Origin: Spirometra erinaceieuropaei
Taxonomy: Eukaryota; Platyhelminthes; Cestoda; Diphyllobothriidea; Diphyllobothriidae
Length of the DNA: 64,000 nucleotides
NCBI GenBank assembly: GCA_902702965.1
Contig: CACRXP010001286.1
Location: 41,455-105,454, forward strand
Direction of reading: 5' to 3'
The notes beneath the pieces were generated by a model. That model had not been told where the DNA came from. It worked only from the letters and a program-made list of their open reading frames with translations, and did not search any database. Shown piece by piece: positions 1-11,990 of this stretch (position 1 is the first letter of the stretch; each line of letters begins with the position of its first letter). Position numbers and translations under genes: made by a program.

Positions 1-730
1 AAACGGTTTTATAAGATGAGATGCCATGAGGCCGGTCGGTGCCTAATAAATTAAAATAGAACTGGCATGCGTGATCTCAAACATTCCATTTTGTGTTTAT
101 TGAGAGAACTCTTCCGTTTAATTAATTTATACTTTTCCTTCGTTTTGGATTACGGTAAGTTTCAGGTCGGCCTTGAAATTTTGCTGAATACTTTAGTATT
201 CTCAAAGTGTTGCTGAATACTTCGTGGTTTTCAGTGTTTTCACCCGATCGCTCATAAAGACAGATTCTGAACTGCCTGTCTGTTGAGAACTTTAAAATGA
301 GATTATTCTTGAAGGCATTTACTGAATTAGTGAGTATTCGGGCGCTCCCTTTCATGAAAATAGTCGTTTGGGTAACATGTGAAGACTCATTCAAACATCA
401 AACTTCATTTTCGAGAAGAAATGGCTGTCCACAACGAAAGTCAGCAACGATATGTCTCCGATCAGTAAGAAAACTTTCCTTAGTAAGTTACCTCCTTACG
501 ATGTGCTTTATTACTGCACTCCGTTGACGGACCTCTGCGTACTTTGCATTTTTGCACGGCGAAGCCAAGTAAAAAATCGACACTTTTGGCCGTTTCCTTC
601 GCGTTCGTAAGAAATACTAATATTTTTCTGCCGTAAACCTAAGAACATGCCTTGCTCTATACATTGAGGCCATTTCCACTGTTTTTGCTGACTTTTAGGC
701 TCTCTTCTTCGACTATAAATGCACGGTGGA
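1..730 (+). repeat. Partial copy of a 1-kb dispersed/tandem repeat
   Basis: This segment aligns by eye with 24350-24800 and with 25380-26045. Shared landmarks, in order, are GTAAGTTTCAG near 155, GAAGGCATTTAC near 312, TGCACTCCGTTGACGGA near 515, CATTTTTGCACGG near 548, AATATTTTTCTGCCGTAA near 620 and TATAAATGCACGG near 713. The repeat runs off the left edge of the window. Open frames inside it (for example 297-527) are not preserved between copies, so I read it as non-coding. Its class is unknown. Confidence 0.75.
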
Positions 731-1289
731 GCGCCCGTATAAATATTGCTATTTTGTTGAAAATTCTAATGTTTTGCTCATTCTATTTCTGAATAAGGTA
801 TGCACAGAAGCTAAACAACACGACAAGTAGTGTTCCATATGTTTAAAGCCGGAAAAGACCATTCGGTGGTGGTGATTTATGTGACATCAGGTAGAATTTT
901 CCAAACGGCAAAACAATTTCAGCCCATGTAAACGAAAGAATCCCTATCCGCGTTATTACTGCACTCTAGGCACCAAATCGCACAGATCTGCTAATTTAAC
1001 ATATAGGAATTAAAAAACCTCTGGCTTTCTTAAAATAACCTTTGTATTAGGAGGTTGATCACCATGGTTAACATCGGACATAAAATAAATTTTCAAGTTC
1101 GGCTAAATCTGTTTATTAAAACTCTAGCGGGTAAATTACTACCCCTTCAATGAGAAAGTCGTTCATATGCGTAACCGGAGTCTAGGACATGTGTTAGCAT
1201 ACGAAATTGCACGAATATAATCCAACGTCCATTTTCGTTAACATTTACAGATATTTTACTTGATATAATTACGTAAACACAACTTATCA
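731..1289. other. Unassigned stretch
   Basis: I see no conserved protein motif, RNA gene or clear repeat here. It lies between the 1-kb repeat and a mariner-type terminus. The distal part may be the body of that transposon, but no transposase motif is visible. Confidence 0.4.
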
Positions 1290-1405
1290 CTAAGGGCATT
1301 CTATTGAAGGAAATGAATGAGCGAACAAAGTGCTCAACGTTAAAGGCGTCCAGAAATTCTCTCATCGGTTTCCGTTAACAGATTTCCTGAGATAGGCCAC
1401 GCACT
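1290..1405 (-). mobile_element. Terminus of a mariner-type element
   Basis: Read on the minus strand from 1405, the sequence starts CAGTGCGTGGCCTATCTCA next to TA and continues with a block around GAATTTCTGGACG and AACGTTGAGCA. The same block occurs at 57763-57870 on the plus strand. The terminus resembles the ends of the foldback family (CAGT start, TA flank, a CTCATGAAAT-like motif), so it is probably a related Tc1/mariner-type subfamily. The opposite end was not found. Confidence 0.6.
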
Positions 1406-1419
1406 GTAAATTATATATA

Positions 1420-1885
1420 CAGTATCCATCTACCCGCACACTCTGTCATCTCTCCTCGCTGCTATTGTGACTTTGCCGACTTCTGCCCGGTGCTTGGTTG
1501 CCCGTTCGTGACCCTTGCCACCCATACGGAGCTTGTTTGCTTCGTGAGGCCAATAGATCGGTGTGCGCCCATTCCTGATTGATTAAATACCCGATCTGCA
1601 GCGACAGAGAATGACAGGTGGCGAGGCACTGATGAACTTCGGTTCGATGAAGTGCCTATGACCCATCTGGTAGACCCCAGTGGTGAACCAACTGCGCTAG
1701 GTGCGTGTGTGCGCAGGTTTGTGTTCCTGGTCCCAGCTGCTGGTCAGGGTTACGACTGGCTGAATGAAGGCACAATAAGTCCGAAACAGTACTGTATTAA
1801 TCTACCCGCATTCTCTGTCGTCTCTCGTTGCTGCTATAATGACTTGGTCGACTTGGCGGGGCTACATAACCACATCTGACCGAGG
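1420..1885 (+). repeat. Retroposon-like repeat shared with 63.3 kb
   Basis: The segment from about 1590 (CCCGATCTGCAGCGACAGAGAAT) to 1775 matches 63315-63500 in the same orientation, including the motifs TTCCTGGTCCC and CAGGGTTACGACTGGCTGAAT. A sub-block around ATCTACCCGCA and CTCTGTC is duplicated inside the copy (about 1428-1478 and 1800-1855). At 1624-1660 there is a nested hairpin whose inner stem is GAAC/GTTC with a TTCG tetraloop and whose outer stem is AGGCACT/AGTGCCT. The class is unknown; it could be a short interspersed element. Confidence 0.6.
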
Positions 1886-2130
1886 TGTGCGCTGATAGGT
1901 TAAAAGAAACAGCATAGAAAATTAACGGAAACGGGAAGATAAAGACCTAGGAGAGAGAGAAGGGCCGAATGAGAGTACTGGAGGAGACGGAGGAAGAATA
2001 CTAGAAACAGGAGGAACAAACGATGACGGTGGTAATGACAGCAGAGGCTAAGGAGAGGACGTGTGAGCCGGGGGTTTAAAATTGCCAGAAAGTTACAGTG
2101 ACCTGACAGTCCATAGGCGGAAGGTGCGAT

Positions 2131-2262
2131 CGTTGGAGCCAGTATTTTATTCGCCTGGCTTTTCGTGTTCTCACTCGAACTCATCATTAGAGGCAGTCGT
2201 GAGTAACGGGCAAGGTGGGAATCCGAAACTTCAGGCGAGTAAATAACTTGTCTCAGCTGAAC
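2131..2262. repeat. Two PLE-type termini in inverted orientation
   Basis: Positions 2135-2195 match, on the minus strand, the terminal repeat that encloses the PLE pieces at 20.2 and 31.4 kb (TTTATTCGCCTGG, TCTCACTCGAAC, CATCAT). Positions 2214-2262 carry the same terminus on the plus strand (GGGAATCCGAAACTTCAGGC). The two halves face each other with no coding sequence between them, as expected if the PLE body was lost or never copied. Confidence 0.6.
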
Positions 2263-2949
2263 CGACATCTGAAACTTGCCTCTTTGCTCCATATAGTGAC
2301 CTACTAGTCTTTTAGTGCGGAATCCAACGGAAAAGGCCGGCAGATAAAAGGCACCACATCCAGAGGATCACCACAATTACGCCTCAGTTTTTAGCAACCT
2401 GGCGGAATTTGAAATGCTCGCAGTGGCAGCCGTAAAATGCAAATGCGTTGGAAAATGGCGGTCGTTTTTATTGGCTGACCAGAGGTTGGTAACTTGCATT
2501 TTGCCCACAGTGGCTGTTTTTACGACATCGTCAGATAAGCGGATGCGGTGGGCTTTTCTGCTGACAAGGGCTTCCGCATACACGACATTCATAGTCATCA
2601 TAAACAGGGCCAGGGTAGATCTTGGGCATGCCTTTGCTTTCATCAAAAGAACTTTACCGCTCGGAAGGAGAATAAAACTCGGATGTCAGCGGTATGCAGG
2701 GTTTTAAAAGTGGTGCAAATAACACCCTATGAAGTAGAGTTTCCGGGATGGCCCTTCGTAGAAAAGTGTATTTAACAGAGATTAAGAAAAAGAGGGGCTT
2801 GAGTCCATTGACCGAAAGCTGCTATATAAAAGGATATCTCAAGCCTAATTCTTGAGATCCCCTTGTTCCCCATTTTCATCACAACAGACTAAAAAGTTGA
2901 GACGGCAGTTGTGTGACCTATCCATTAGTTCCTTATCAGTTCATCTTTG
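2263..2949. other. Unassigned stretch
   Basis: Overlapping short open frames occur on both strands at 2377-2775, but none shows a recognisable family motif and they overlap antiparallel, as expected by chance. I see no RNA gene. Confidence 0.4.
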
Positions 2950-4834
2950 AATCACAGAGATTTTTGAAATAGCCTCAAAGATTCGTCAAGCGCGCGATAG
3001 ACGAAGAGAATCACTTGTCCTAAGTGATTCGAACCTTGGCAAATCCATTGCTAACATCTTCCGTCATCGGTCGTCCTCTAGACGTGGTCACGAACTTCCG
3101 CACCTGCTAAACGATGACAAAATCTTCCTCATCGATGACACTGACAAGGCAGAATTGGTTAGTACTTTCTTTGCAAAACACCTTAATACTGAGTCCGAAC
3201 CAATCCCTTTCCTCCTCTCACTTTCAGACAAGACATCGAGTACAATCGATGTTTCCTCAGATCTCTTTAAAAAACTCATAAGTCGTTTGAAATACTTACA
3301 CTGCGCAGGAACCGACGGGATTCAAAATTCGATCATTAAACAAGCATCTGACCTCCCCATATTGCTTAATCAGTTATTCTTGGCTAATATTTCAAAAGGA
3401 TGCTTTCCTGAAACATGGAAGACGTCAATTATCATTCCCGTCTTCAAGTTTGGATCTCGGTCCGATGTTAATAACTATCGGAGCGTACACGAAACACCGT
3501 CTCCAGCAAAGCTTCTTGAAAGGATAATTTTCAATGAAATTCTTGACTTCTGTCTAGCTAATCGGTTTCTGTGCGATAGTCAGCATGGATTTTTACCTGA
3601 ACGACCCTGCGAAAATTGCCAATTGGCCTTTCTTAATCTGATCACTTCTCTTCGTAATGAGCGGCAGTCAGTGGTTGTTATTTACTTTGATCTCAGCAAA
3701 GCCTTTGACAAGGTGCTCCATAGACGTCTTTTAGAAAAATTGGAAGCTCTCGGCATCCGGCAGCCTCTACTCGACTTCATCAGGTCCTATCTGTCCAACC
3801 GATATCAGAAAGTCATGGTCGGTAATAGCTTACGCGACACCTCACTCGATCACGAGTGGCGTACCTCAAGGCACGGTTCTGGGTTCGCTGCTCTTCCTTC
3901 ATTACATCAATGATATTTCAACTGAACTCGGAAATTCTCGAACTTTTATTTATGTTGATGGTCTCAAGTTTGCTTACTCATATTCTAAGGACACCGAAAA
4001 TGTTTGTGTTAAAAAAATTAATGGTTATTTACTACGCTTAAGCAGATGGGTTTCAAAATGGCAGATGGAGCTTTCATCATCCAAGTGCAGTTTCATGTCT
4101 TTTGGTCCTTCCAAACTTCCTGTTTCCATAACTGTTCAGAATAACCCCCTCTCAGAACGCCTCACCACAAAGGACCCAGGTTTAAACTATATAAATAAAC
4201 TTGCTTTATCACCTCATGCAGATAGAATCTCTGTCAAAGCAGCGCAGATGTGTGGATTCATATCGCATAATTGTTTCCTTCCGGAAATGAAGCTAAGACT
4301 TTATCGAATGTTTGTTCTTCCAGTACTCGAATACTGTTGTCCTTTCTTTGGTTTAATGAACGCCTGCCACCGTAATAAAATCGAAAATGTTCAGACGGTT
4401 TTCACCCGGAAACCGTTCTCTCAAGCTTTGTCTGGTATTTCTTATACTCAGAGATGTTAGCTGGCGAACATTAAGTTTTTGTGGGTTAGATGACTCGAAG
4501 CTGGACTTTGCTTCCTTTTTCGCATTAACTCTAGCACCAATCTTCCGCTCATTGACACTCTCACTCCGAGAGATCGGTCTTATGCCACGTGCAACTCTTC
4601 CACGGTTATTCCGCTGCCTCTTCGCATTACATATAAACGCTCCTCCTCTTTTGCCTCAAAATATCCCTTCCTTTGAAATAATTTTCCACCAGAAATTAGA
4701 TCATTACCTAAGTTATTGTTATACAAGTTGAACTTACGCAAACACCTTACACCGGAAAGTATAAAGGCACTTTTAACCGTCTCATTCCCAAACACTCAGG
4801 TTCTTGACTTCGAGAAGCGTCCTCCTGGGATTTA
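2950..4834 (+). pseudogene. CR1/Jockey-like LINE reverse transcriptase, inactive
   Basis: The frame is open from about 2952, through QARDRRRESL and LVSTFFAKHL, into RT. Landmarks are GTDGIQNSIIKQ (about 3310), WKTSIIIPVFKFG (about 3420), NNYRSV, QHGFLPERPCENC (about 3580), FDLSKAFDKV (about 3690) and SYLSNRYQKVMV (about 3785). A frameshift near 3830 moves the frame; it continues as HYINDIS. The catalytic box at 3951-3962 reads YVDG, where active enzymes of this group have DD. The thumb and C-terminal part (KWQMELSSSKCSFMSFG, then MFVLPVLEYCCPFFG near 4310) follow in other frames with stops, ending near PNTQVLDFEKRPPG at 4834. No APE endonuclease precedes it, so the copy is 5'-truncated as well as mutated. 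Clade placement is by motif memory only; RTE is less likely. Confidence 0.88.
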
Positions 4835-6956
4835 ATGGTAGATCAAATGGACACCTTTATTTGGATTTTTACAACCCCCGGTTTTGAATTGGTTACTAAG
4901 TTCACTGCTATCACTCCTCCCCATAGCGACGATTTTCGTGGATTTTGATATCATCTCCCTCATTTCAACTTCAAGCGGTCTGTCGACACTCACGGCGGAA
5001 CCCTCTTTATTCGCCGCCTACTAGTAGTTTGGTCTTACCTCCCTTCCCCATTCCTCGTCTGAGCTCGAAGCGTACTGTGGCCGATCGCTTGGGGGTTCCT
5101 CTCGTCTGGCCACTTTGACGCGAAAAGTCTCATCCGGCGTATCAATTCTACCCTGACGATGTCCGTTCTGAATCCCTTATTCCTGCGCAATCCATTCTTG
5201 CCCAAAGTTAAAAGCCTGCTTAAGGATAGATAATGAGAACTCGAGGGGACCAACCAATTAAAGCCAAGTTAACTCAAGTAGCGAGAATATGGGCAGTCCA
5301 GATAATGGTTATTACTCGACAGTAGGATTTAATTGTATTATTTGAAGTTTCCACAACTTAGCAACATTTTTACACGCAAATCGGAACAGAATGAGTTCAA
5401 GAAGCAAGAGAGATTTAATGAGATCACAAAGCTTCACGTTTAGCGCGCACACCAGACTACATACGTAAACACACTTTGTGGTTGAATATGGGGCCGTAGC
5501 GCTTGTTAACGTCATTAAATCCTGTGTTTGGAGCCAATTAGATTTTTTTCGTCTACCGCCACTCACTCCTTTGATCTTGTTCGGGCTCGATGAAGCCTCA
5601 TCTCGTGCTACTAGAGAGACACAAGTAAATTGGTTCGGATCAAAATGAACCGTATTTCATACAAGTCAGTTCTGGTTTTGGACCGACCAGCTGAATGCCT
5701 CAGTGTCTGTGATTACACTAACCCTACACTTCAGTCATAAAGGCGGGCCAATGCAGATTTAAAAATACACATCAAAGTCACGTTAAACAGTCGGTGTAAC
5801 TGAAGCGCTGAGATATTTTCAGAAGCTGTGGGATTAGTGTGTACTACGATTTAGCGTCACCACGGTCCACTTGCAGGATGCGATGGATTGTGACGCATTG
5901 GTTGAATGACGTCGAACCCTTGGCACAGTCTGTGACTACGAAACTTGAAGCCGACAACGACAGGGTGTAGGACCCACAACTAAATTGAGCTCGCATTTGG
6001 ACCGTGTCCTATGTTGAATGATGGTAGATAGGACTCTACGGATAGGGAAATACACAGGACGAGGAGCAAGGAGATACAGAAAATAGATAAATTTCTGCCG
6101 AAAATATTTTCCTACGCTGTCATTTGATAAAGAGCGTGACCGTGATGACGAAAAAATAAACAAAAAGCAATTTAAAAAAAATAACGGCCTTTGAATAAAG
6201 CGCCGCTGGTAAGTTTACATTTAATCAGGAAGGGAAGGAAATTTCAAACAATACGAACGGTGAATAATTAGTGGCGTTTACAGCCACACTGAATTTGTGG
6301 GCATATTTTTGTACTTGTCATCTACGTGGGGGTCCTACCCCCTATCGCTAGCCTTGAAGTCTTGGTTTTGGGGCAACCAGTGGCGGATAGGGGGCCCCAT
6401 AAACACCAGACACCTTTCGCCGCGCAGTGTCGAACTGTTAGCCGTCAGAAATCGCACAGAGTGCTCAACTTCTGTAAGCCACGCCTGACAACCTTGCAGA
6501 CAGCTGATAGCGCTTGACAACTCCAGCCGTGAAGTCAATCGGACTCAGAGATAATTCTCTTCGGAAGGCAGGAAGAGGAGGATAGCAGTTCATTTGCATC
6601 GCCTGTGGACGCGTGCCTGCTGTCGTTATCTGTCGCTGTTTTGGTGGTGGGCTGGAGAATGAATAAGAAAAATGAGGCAAATAAAACTCCTGTTCAAGCG
6701 ATCGAGTTTACTTCTTTCCCGTTTCCTGAAGATCACCTGTTTGGATACACCACCCGCTTTGTCGCTAGAGATGGTGCGAGTGTACTCGTTGACAAGGATA
6801 GGAAAAGAAAAGGTTCAAGAGCGCCTTGGAGTCCTCAGATCGGAGTGAATCAAGGGCGAGGTTTGGCTCTGCAGCCCCACTTGATTGATATCATATAGGT
6901 AGCTTACTAAAACAATATTAGTTGACATAAGCAACTTAGCCGCTCGCTGGACTAGG
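4835..6956. other. Unassigned stretch
   Basis: No protein family, RNA gene or clear copy of the window's repeats is visible. The first few hundred bases could be the 3' untranslated part of the preceding LINE, but I find no tail. Short open frames at 6297-6898 overlap one another and look like chance frames. Confidence 0.4.
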
Positions 6957-7325
6957 AAGGTAAAGAGGGCTTAAGCAGGGAAGCGAGTGAAGGTGGCGTG
7001 TACATACTCACCCCCCCCCCCCGACACAACCACCCGCCAGATTAAGAGGATACAGGGATGCAATCACGGAGGGAACCGCGTGGTAACTCGCAGTGCATGG
7101 CCATTAAAGCGGAACCGATGGAGCTCCACACCGTCCGGACAATGACATTAGCATGCCTACTTGGCCACCCGCAGGATTACGACAATAAAGGGGTCATAAG
7201 CAGGCTTTGAAGCATGCTCAGGGAAGCGTGTGTGAACTGATACCTGAAGTAATCGAGGCTGACGTATAATCACTCATCCCTCCGTGACACAGCCAGTCGA
7301 TGGATTAAAATTATGGGGAAGATGC
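6957..7325 (+). repeat. Two diverged copies of a short repeat; poly-C run
   Basis: Blocks at 6957-7060 and 7187-7325 share, in order, AGCAGGGAAGCG-like, ACTCACCCC-like, GACACAACCA-like, CAGATTAA-like and GATGCAA-like segments. The first copy contains a run of C (about 7010-7022). The alignment was made by eye and is imperfect. Confidence 0.45.
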
Positions 7326-7465
7326 AAATACGTGATATTTGTAAAGCCAACATACTCATAACTACCACAATTTCTTAGAAAGCTTACCATATTTTATCAC
7401 TCAGGTGGGGCTGCAGGACTAAACCCTGGCAAATCAAACAGCCAGGCAGATGTTCCGGCAGCGTA

Positions 7466-8456
7466 CAGTAGGTGGGCTAACTCAGGAAATGTCAACCGAA
7501 ATTCCGAAATGCGTTTTGGTTTCCAAATGATTAATCAAGTGGGGTTGTACAATTTATCATCTTGCGGCGTGATTCTAAAATAATTCAGTCACCCCGGGAT
7601 GCTGGCTTACGAATGAATTTCCTTCAGACTGCATGCAAAACAATACTCTGTAAAAAATGACTACTTAATGGGCATGAATTTTTCTCGTTGATTTTCAATG
7701 CCCCTAAAAGTCCAATTATATTTCATAGAAAACAAGCACGAACATATTCATTCTTTTGCTCAATCGGTAGATACTTACGTCTTCTGTCAACCTGATACTG
7801 GAAAGAAGAGTATAATTCGTTTTCAAAAACTTGTCCAATTCCCGAATACTTTTGAACCCGCTCTACCGTTACACCTGAATTCAAGGTTTCAAACTACAAG
7901 CCGCATATTTTCCGCGTACGGAAACCCACACATTTCTCTACGGTACATCTGGGGGACAATATAGGCTTCATAAAATTTAGCAGTAGATTTGATCCATATT
8001 GTTAACTTTACAAGCCACACTGGTAAATGCAGAGACATAAAGATTTATGAACGGCCATTTCACGGTTTATAAAAGTCCCACAGTTAGAAACCTTTTTAAA
8101 ACCGGAGTATATCCCTCGCTTGAGTAGAGAATTACAGGAAAACGTAATTTTCTACCGAATGAGCAACAGAGTGAATATTTTTGTGCATGTTTTTCTTGAA
8201 AGATAATTGAACTTTCAAGGGCATCGAAAATTAATGAGAAGATTGTATACTACATAAGTAGTCATTTTTTATCGAGCGTCGTTTTTGCATGCAGCCGAAA
8301 GGAAGTTCATTCGAAAGCCGGCATCCTGTAGTAACTGAAATATTATAGGATCATGTTGCAGGCCGACTAGTTTTACAACCCTACATGATTAATCTTTTCG
8401 AAACGAAATCGAATTTCGGAATTTCGTTGAAATTTCATGAGTTATCCCACCTACTG
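7466..8456 (+). mobile_element. Foldback mariner-type MITE, copy 1 (991 bp)
   Basis: The element starts CAGTAGGTGGGCTAACTCA and ends with the inverted form, CCCACCTACTG, with TA on each side. Inverted arms of about 365 bp (to about 7830 and from about 8090) share CGAAATGCG, GGTTGTA, TTCAGT, GGATGC, TTTCCTT and CTACTTAA blocks. The core of about 260 bp holds the asymmetric motifs CCGCGTACGG and GTTAACTTTACAAGCC, used here to orient copies. There is no transposase, so it must have been moved in trans. A CAGT terminus with a TA target is typical of Tc1/mariner elements; that assignment is inference. Confidence 0.9.
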
Positions 8457-9035
8457 TATGTGGGCGCAGGGACCTAGGCAGTAATATTTGAGGTCAGTCA
8501 ACGACGAAAGGATATCGAGAGTTTAACAAAACATGCGGGTTGATTCGACATACCCCAGCTGTCGATTTACCTTCAAGACTGGGGTCAAGTTTTTTTGAAC
8601 ACCTCCCCAGGCACCACTGTGTCATTGACGTAATAATTTGGACCAGCAGCAAGGAACACCACTTGGATTGATCAGTTATTTCCCGCTTGTTCGCCTTCCT
8701 AACCCTGCGTTCCCGGAAAGAATCACCATGGACAACTTTCTCGGCGTCAACGTGAATGCCAACGAAGGTGTTTCCCAGGACTAATCCCGTCTTGACTAGT
8801 TAAATTGTTGGCGTATCTGGGGAGATCATTAGAATGACCACTTAGACACGCAACTTGTTACACGCAGCTACAAGCAGAGCTTGTCGACTCTGACAGGCCA
8901 AGTGTTGTGTGAGAGCGTATGCGTGCCGCTATGAAGACTGCACAATTCTCGTACTTGACAATGATAGGCGTAATATTAGCCCACGTCGTGCGCCCCGCCG
9001 AGTTGCGCAGAGTAGTGTGAATCAGAAGAACAGGA
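8457..9035. other. Unassigned stretch
   Basis: No coding or structural signal recognised. The short motif CTACTGTATGTGGGCGCAGGGAC at its start is simply the flank of the preceding element. Confidence 0.35.
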
Positions 9036-9150
9036 AGATGCGATCACTGGCCTGATGTTTCGGATTCTCACTCGAACCGATAATCACCGACAGTCGCCGA
9101 TATGAGTAATGGAGGCACAAAGACCACAGTATTTATAGGGCGTAACTACC
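9036..9150 (-). repeat. Orphan PLE-type terminus
   Basis: Read on the minus strand, this gives CCCTATAAATACTG, then GGTTCGAGTGAGAATCC, GAAAC and ATCAGGC. It is the same order as the termini at 20990-21130 and 31925-32065. The CTGATGA box is mutated here. The segment to about 9330 may be degraded PLE sequence, but I could not support a reading frame. Confidence 0.6.
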
Positions 9151-11013
9151 GTGGGGTCACATGTGTACTCTAAGTAACGGCTCTCACGGTCGTAATTGAT
9201 GCGATGATGGCTCGTCAGTCCGCGTTCAAGTCGTTGAGTACCGCTGTAACGAAGGATGCAGGAGCCCTAGGAGCTCCAGTGACCATGCTGATGGCAGAAT
9301 TGCCCATCCACTCCTTTTGGCCCGAGATGAGCCTTCTATGTGGTAAGGCGAATTCTGACTGACACAACTTAGTTAATCCCTTCCCCTAAAGGTCACAGAC
9401 AGATTTTGCTGCCTAAAAAACGGTGTTGCATAAATTATGAAAAGCCTGTTCACATTCTGTATGCTTCACAAAACCATTTGGGACTCTTTCCAACTCTGCT
9501 AAACTCAAAACTATTTAAAATATACTTTTTGAATTATTTAAATAACATGATAATGAAGGAGTACGAAAAGACACAGTCACAATCTGAAAAGATGTAGAAG
9601 TTGATTGGACATGACCGAAAGGTGTTTTTACGCGAGGCGCCTTCCGCTCGTTATTTTAAACTCGATTCTGCATGTTGAGTGAAGGTCACGGAAGCGGAAG
9701 TCTATGGCACGTCTTGAATCGAGTTGAAAATAGTTGGTTGTGAGAGCAACAGCAAGCCTATGGGTCATTTTACGAATCTACATTAACTGCATGACACTAG
9801 TAGAATGCAACCTAACAACTAAGAGACGGCCAGGACTTGACGCTGAAGACGAAGTTGGAAAAGGGATGTTGAAGTGTGTCCCAGTTAAAATGACGACGCT
9901 ATTTTATGGAAACATAGTCCAATGCTGAAAAGGGAAAAAACAGTTGTCTCCGTGGCGGACGACAGCTCAAGCAAAACGGCACGTGCTCTTGGGGAAAAAC
10001 GCTTCTCCGCCAGTCTCGGGAGGTTTGTGTACTTTGACGAAAAACACTTCTGGGCGTTTATCTTAACACAAATAAATGCACTGCCGCGATCCGCGTCCCC
10101 GAAAACAACGTCCACAGTCTAGACAAAAAGGAAAACCCATTTTCCTTTTAACTGTTATAGCCAGCCATGAAATCATCGCAGGAGGTGCAAGCTGGCCTGT
10201 TCAGTGGAATATATAAACTTTACTCCCCAGTAGATTTTGCTTTGAAGGTCATTTTCTGGTCCCCTTTGGGGCAGGTAACGTCTCATATGTGGAAGAGTAG
10301 GCAGTCATTGTACCAATTACGCCCACCGATGGTGAATGCAGGTGCTGCTAATTATAGTAGGAATGCGTTGGCATAGTAACTGCACGCCACAGTAACAAAA
10401 CTAGAGCGCCGAAGTCGAAATATAACGTATGCATCAGAAGTTAGATTGAAAACCTATCGATGCGCAGAGCCTCTCACGCTTTCCCTATGCGGTGGCGGTT
10501 AATCGATGAAACATGTATCTGCTGGTGGTATGGCCGGATCTGGCTAGCCGCTGAGTTCACCAACATCACTCGCGCAGTTTGTGGCATTTAGAACGATCAT
10601 CAAAGGAGTGTCTTCACGGAGTGAGTTCAGGGAAAACTGATAAGTTTTGGGTTGGGTTGCCTTTATTGGCGTGTCCAACACTTTATGCTTTTTAGGGTAT
10701 TCTTATCATGAAAGATAAAAAACTTAGGCAAGACGAGTCTTTCGGAGCCAACTATTGGGAAGTTGGATCTCGTAGTCTGAAAATATTTGTTGATTGACGG
10801 GTTCGAATTATTAACGATCCCAAATGTCGCCGAGCATTCCACCTTCGCGCCATCACAGGTAAGTATGATTCGGGTGATATGCAATATGATTTATGAAAAG
10901 TCTGGGATTGTGTCGCTCAGGGTCAGATTCTGACACTTGCAACCGCAAGGAAACATACTTGTCAGAGCAGAATTTTTTTTTAAATGGCAAAAAGTTGCAA
11001 TGTCCATCGATTA
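9151..11013. other. Unassigned stretch
   Basis: Antiparallel short frames at 9885-10122 cover the same bases on both strands and have no family motif. No RNA gene or repeat copy was recognised. Confidence 0.35.
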
Positions 11014-11990
11014 CAGTAGGTGGGCTAACTCATGAAATCCCAACAGAAATTCCCAAATGCGCTTCCGTTTCGAAAAGATTAATAAAGCAGGGATGTAAAA
11101 CTAATCATCATGTGGCATAATTTCGCAATACTTCAGTTACCTTAGGATGCCGGCTTCCGAACGAACTTGTTTTCAGCTGCATGCTAAACTACACTTTGTA
11201 AAAGTGACTACTTAAGTAGCACGCAATTTTATCACTGATTTTTGATGACCTCAAAAATTTGATTATATTTCATAGTAAACATGAATAAAAATATTCATCC
11301 TTCTGCTCATTCGATAGGAAAGTAGCCTTCTTCCAATTTTACACTCGAAGAAAGGGCATAAACATGTTTTCAAAAACATGTTTTCAAAACCCGACCTGTC
11401 GTTATACTTTCATTCATGGTTTCCAAACTTGCAAACCACATATTTACCGCGTACGGAGAACCATACATTTCTCTACCGTATTAAGAGGGGACCATATGGG
11501 ATTCATAAAGTTTAGCAGTGGATTTGGGTCATATTGTTAACTTTACAAGCCACATTGGTAAATGCGGAGACATGATGTTTCATGAACGGCTCTTTCACAG
11601 TTTTAAAAATCTCACAACCACGGTCTATTTAAGACCGAATTATACCCTTCATTCGAATGTAAAATTGGAAGAAGGCATAATTTTTTTACTAAATGGGCAG
11701 AAGAATACATATTTTTATACATATTTTTCATGAAATATGACAGAATCTCTAAGGTCATCGAAAATCAATGAAAAAATGCACGCTACTTAAGTAGTCATTT
11801 TTTGCGGAATTTAGTCCCCGCATGCAGCCGAAAAGAAGTTCATTCAAAAGCCGAAATCCCAAGGTAACTGAATTATTATAGAATTATGCTGTACGATTAT
11901 TAGTTTTCTAAGGCTATTTAATCATGCTTTTCGATACGAAAACGCATTTTGGAATTTGGGTTGACATTTCATGAGCTAGCTCACCTACTG
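11014..11990 (+). mobile_element. Foldback mariner-type MITE, copy 2 (977 bp)
   Basis: TA-CAGTAGGTGGGCTAACTCA at the left and CACCTACTG-TA at the right. The arms and oriented core are as in copy 1, with CCGCGTACGG at about 11446 and GTTAACTTTACAAGCC at about 11535. A local duplication, AAACATGTTTTCAAAA, lies near 11363-11390. It contains no protein-coding potential. Confidence 0.9.

Noticed and set aside
1624..1660. Hammerhead ribozyme at the CTGATGA next to the TTCG hairpin
   Set aside because: The GAAA box is missing, and the second copy (about 63355) lacks CTGATGA, so it is only a hairpin.
6297..6898. Cluster of short overlapping frames
   Set aside because: Frames overlap on both strands and carry no motif.
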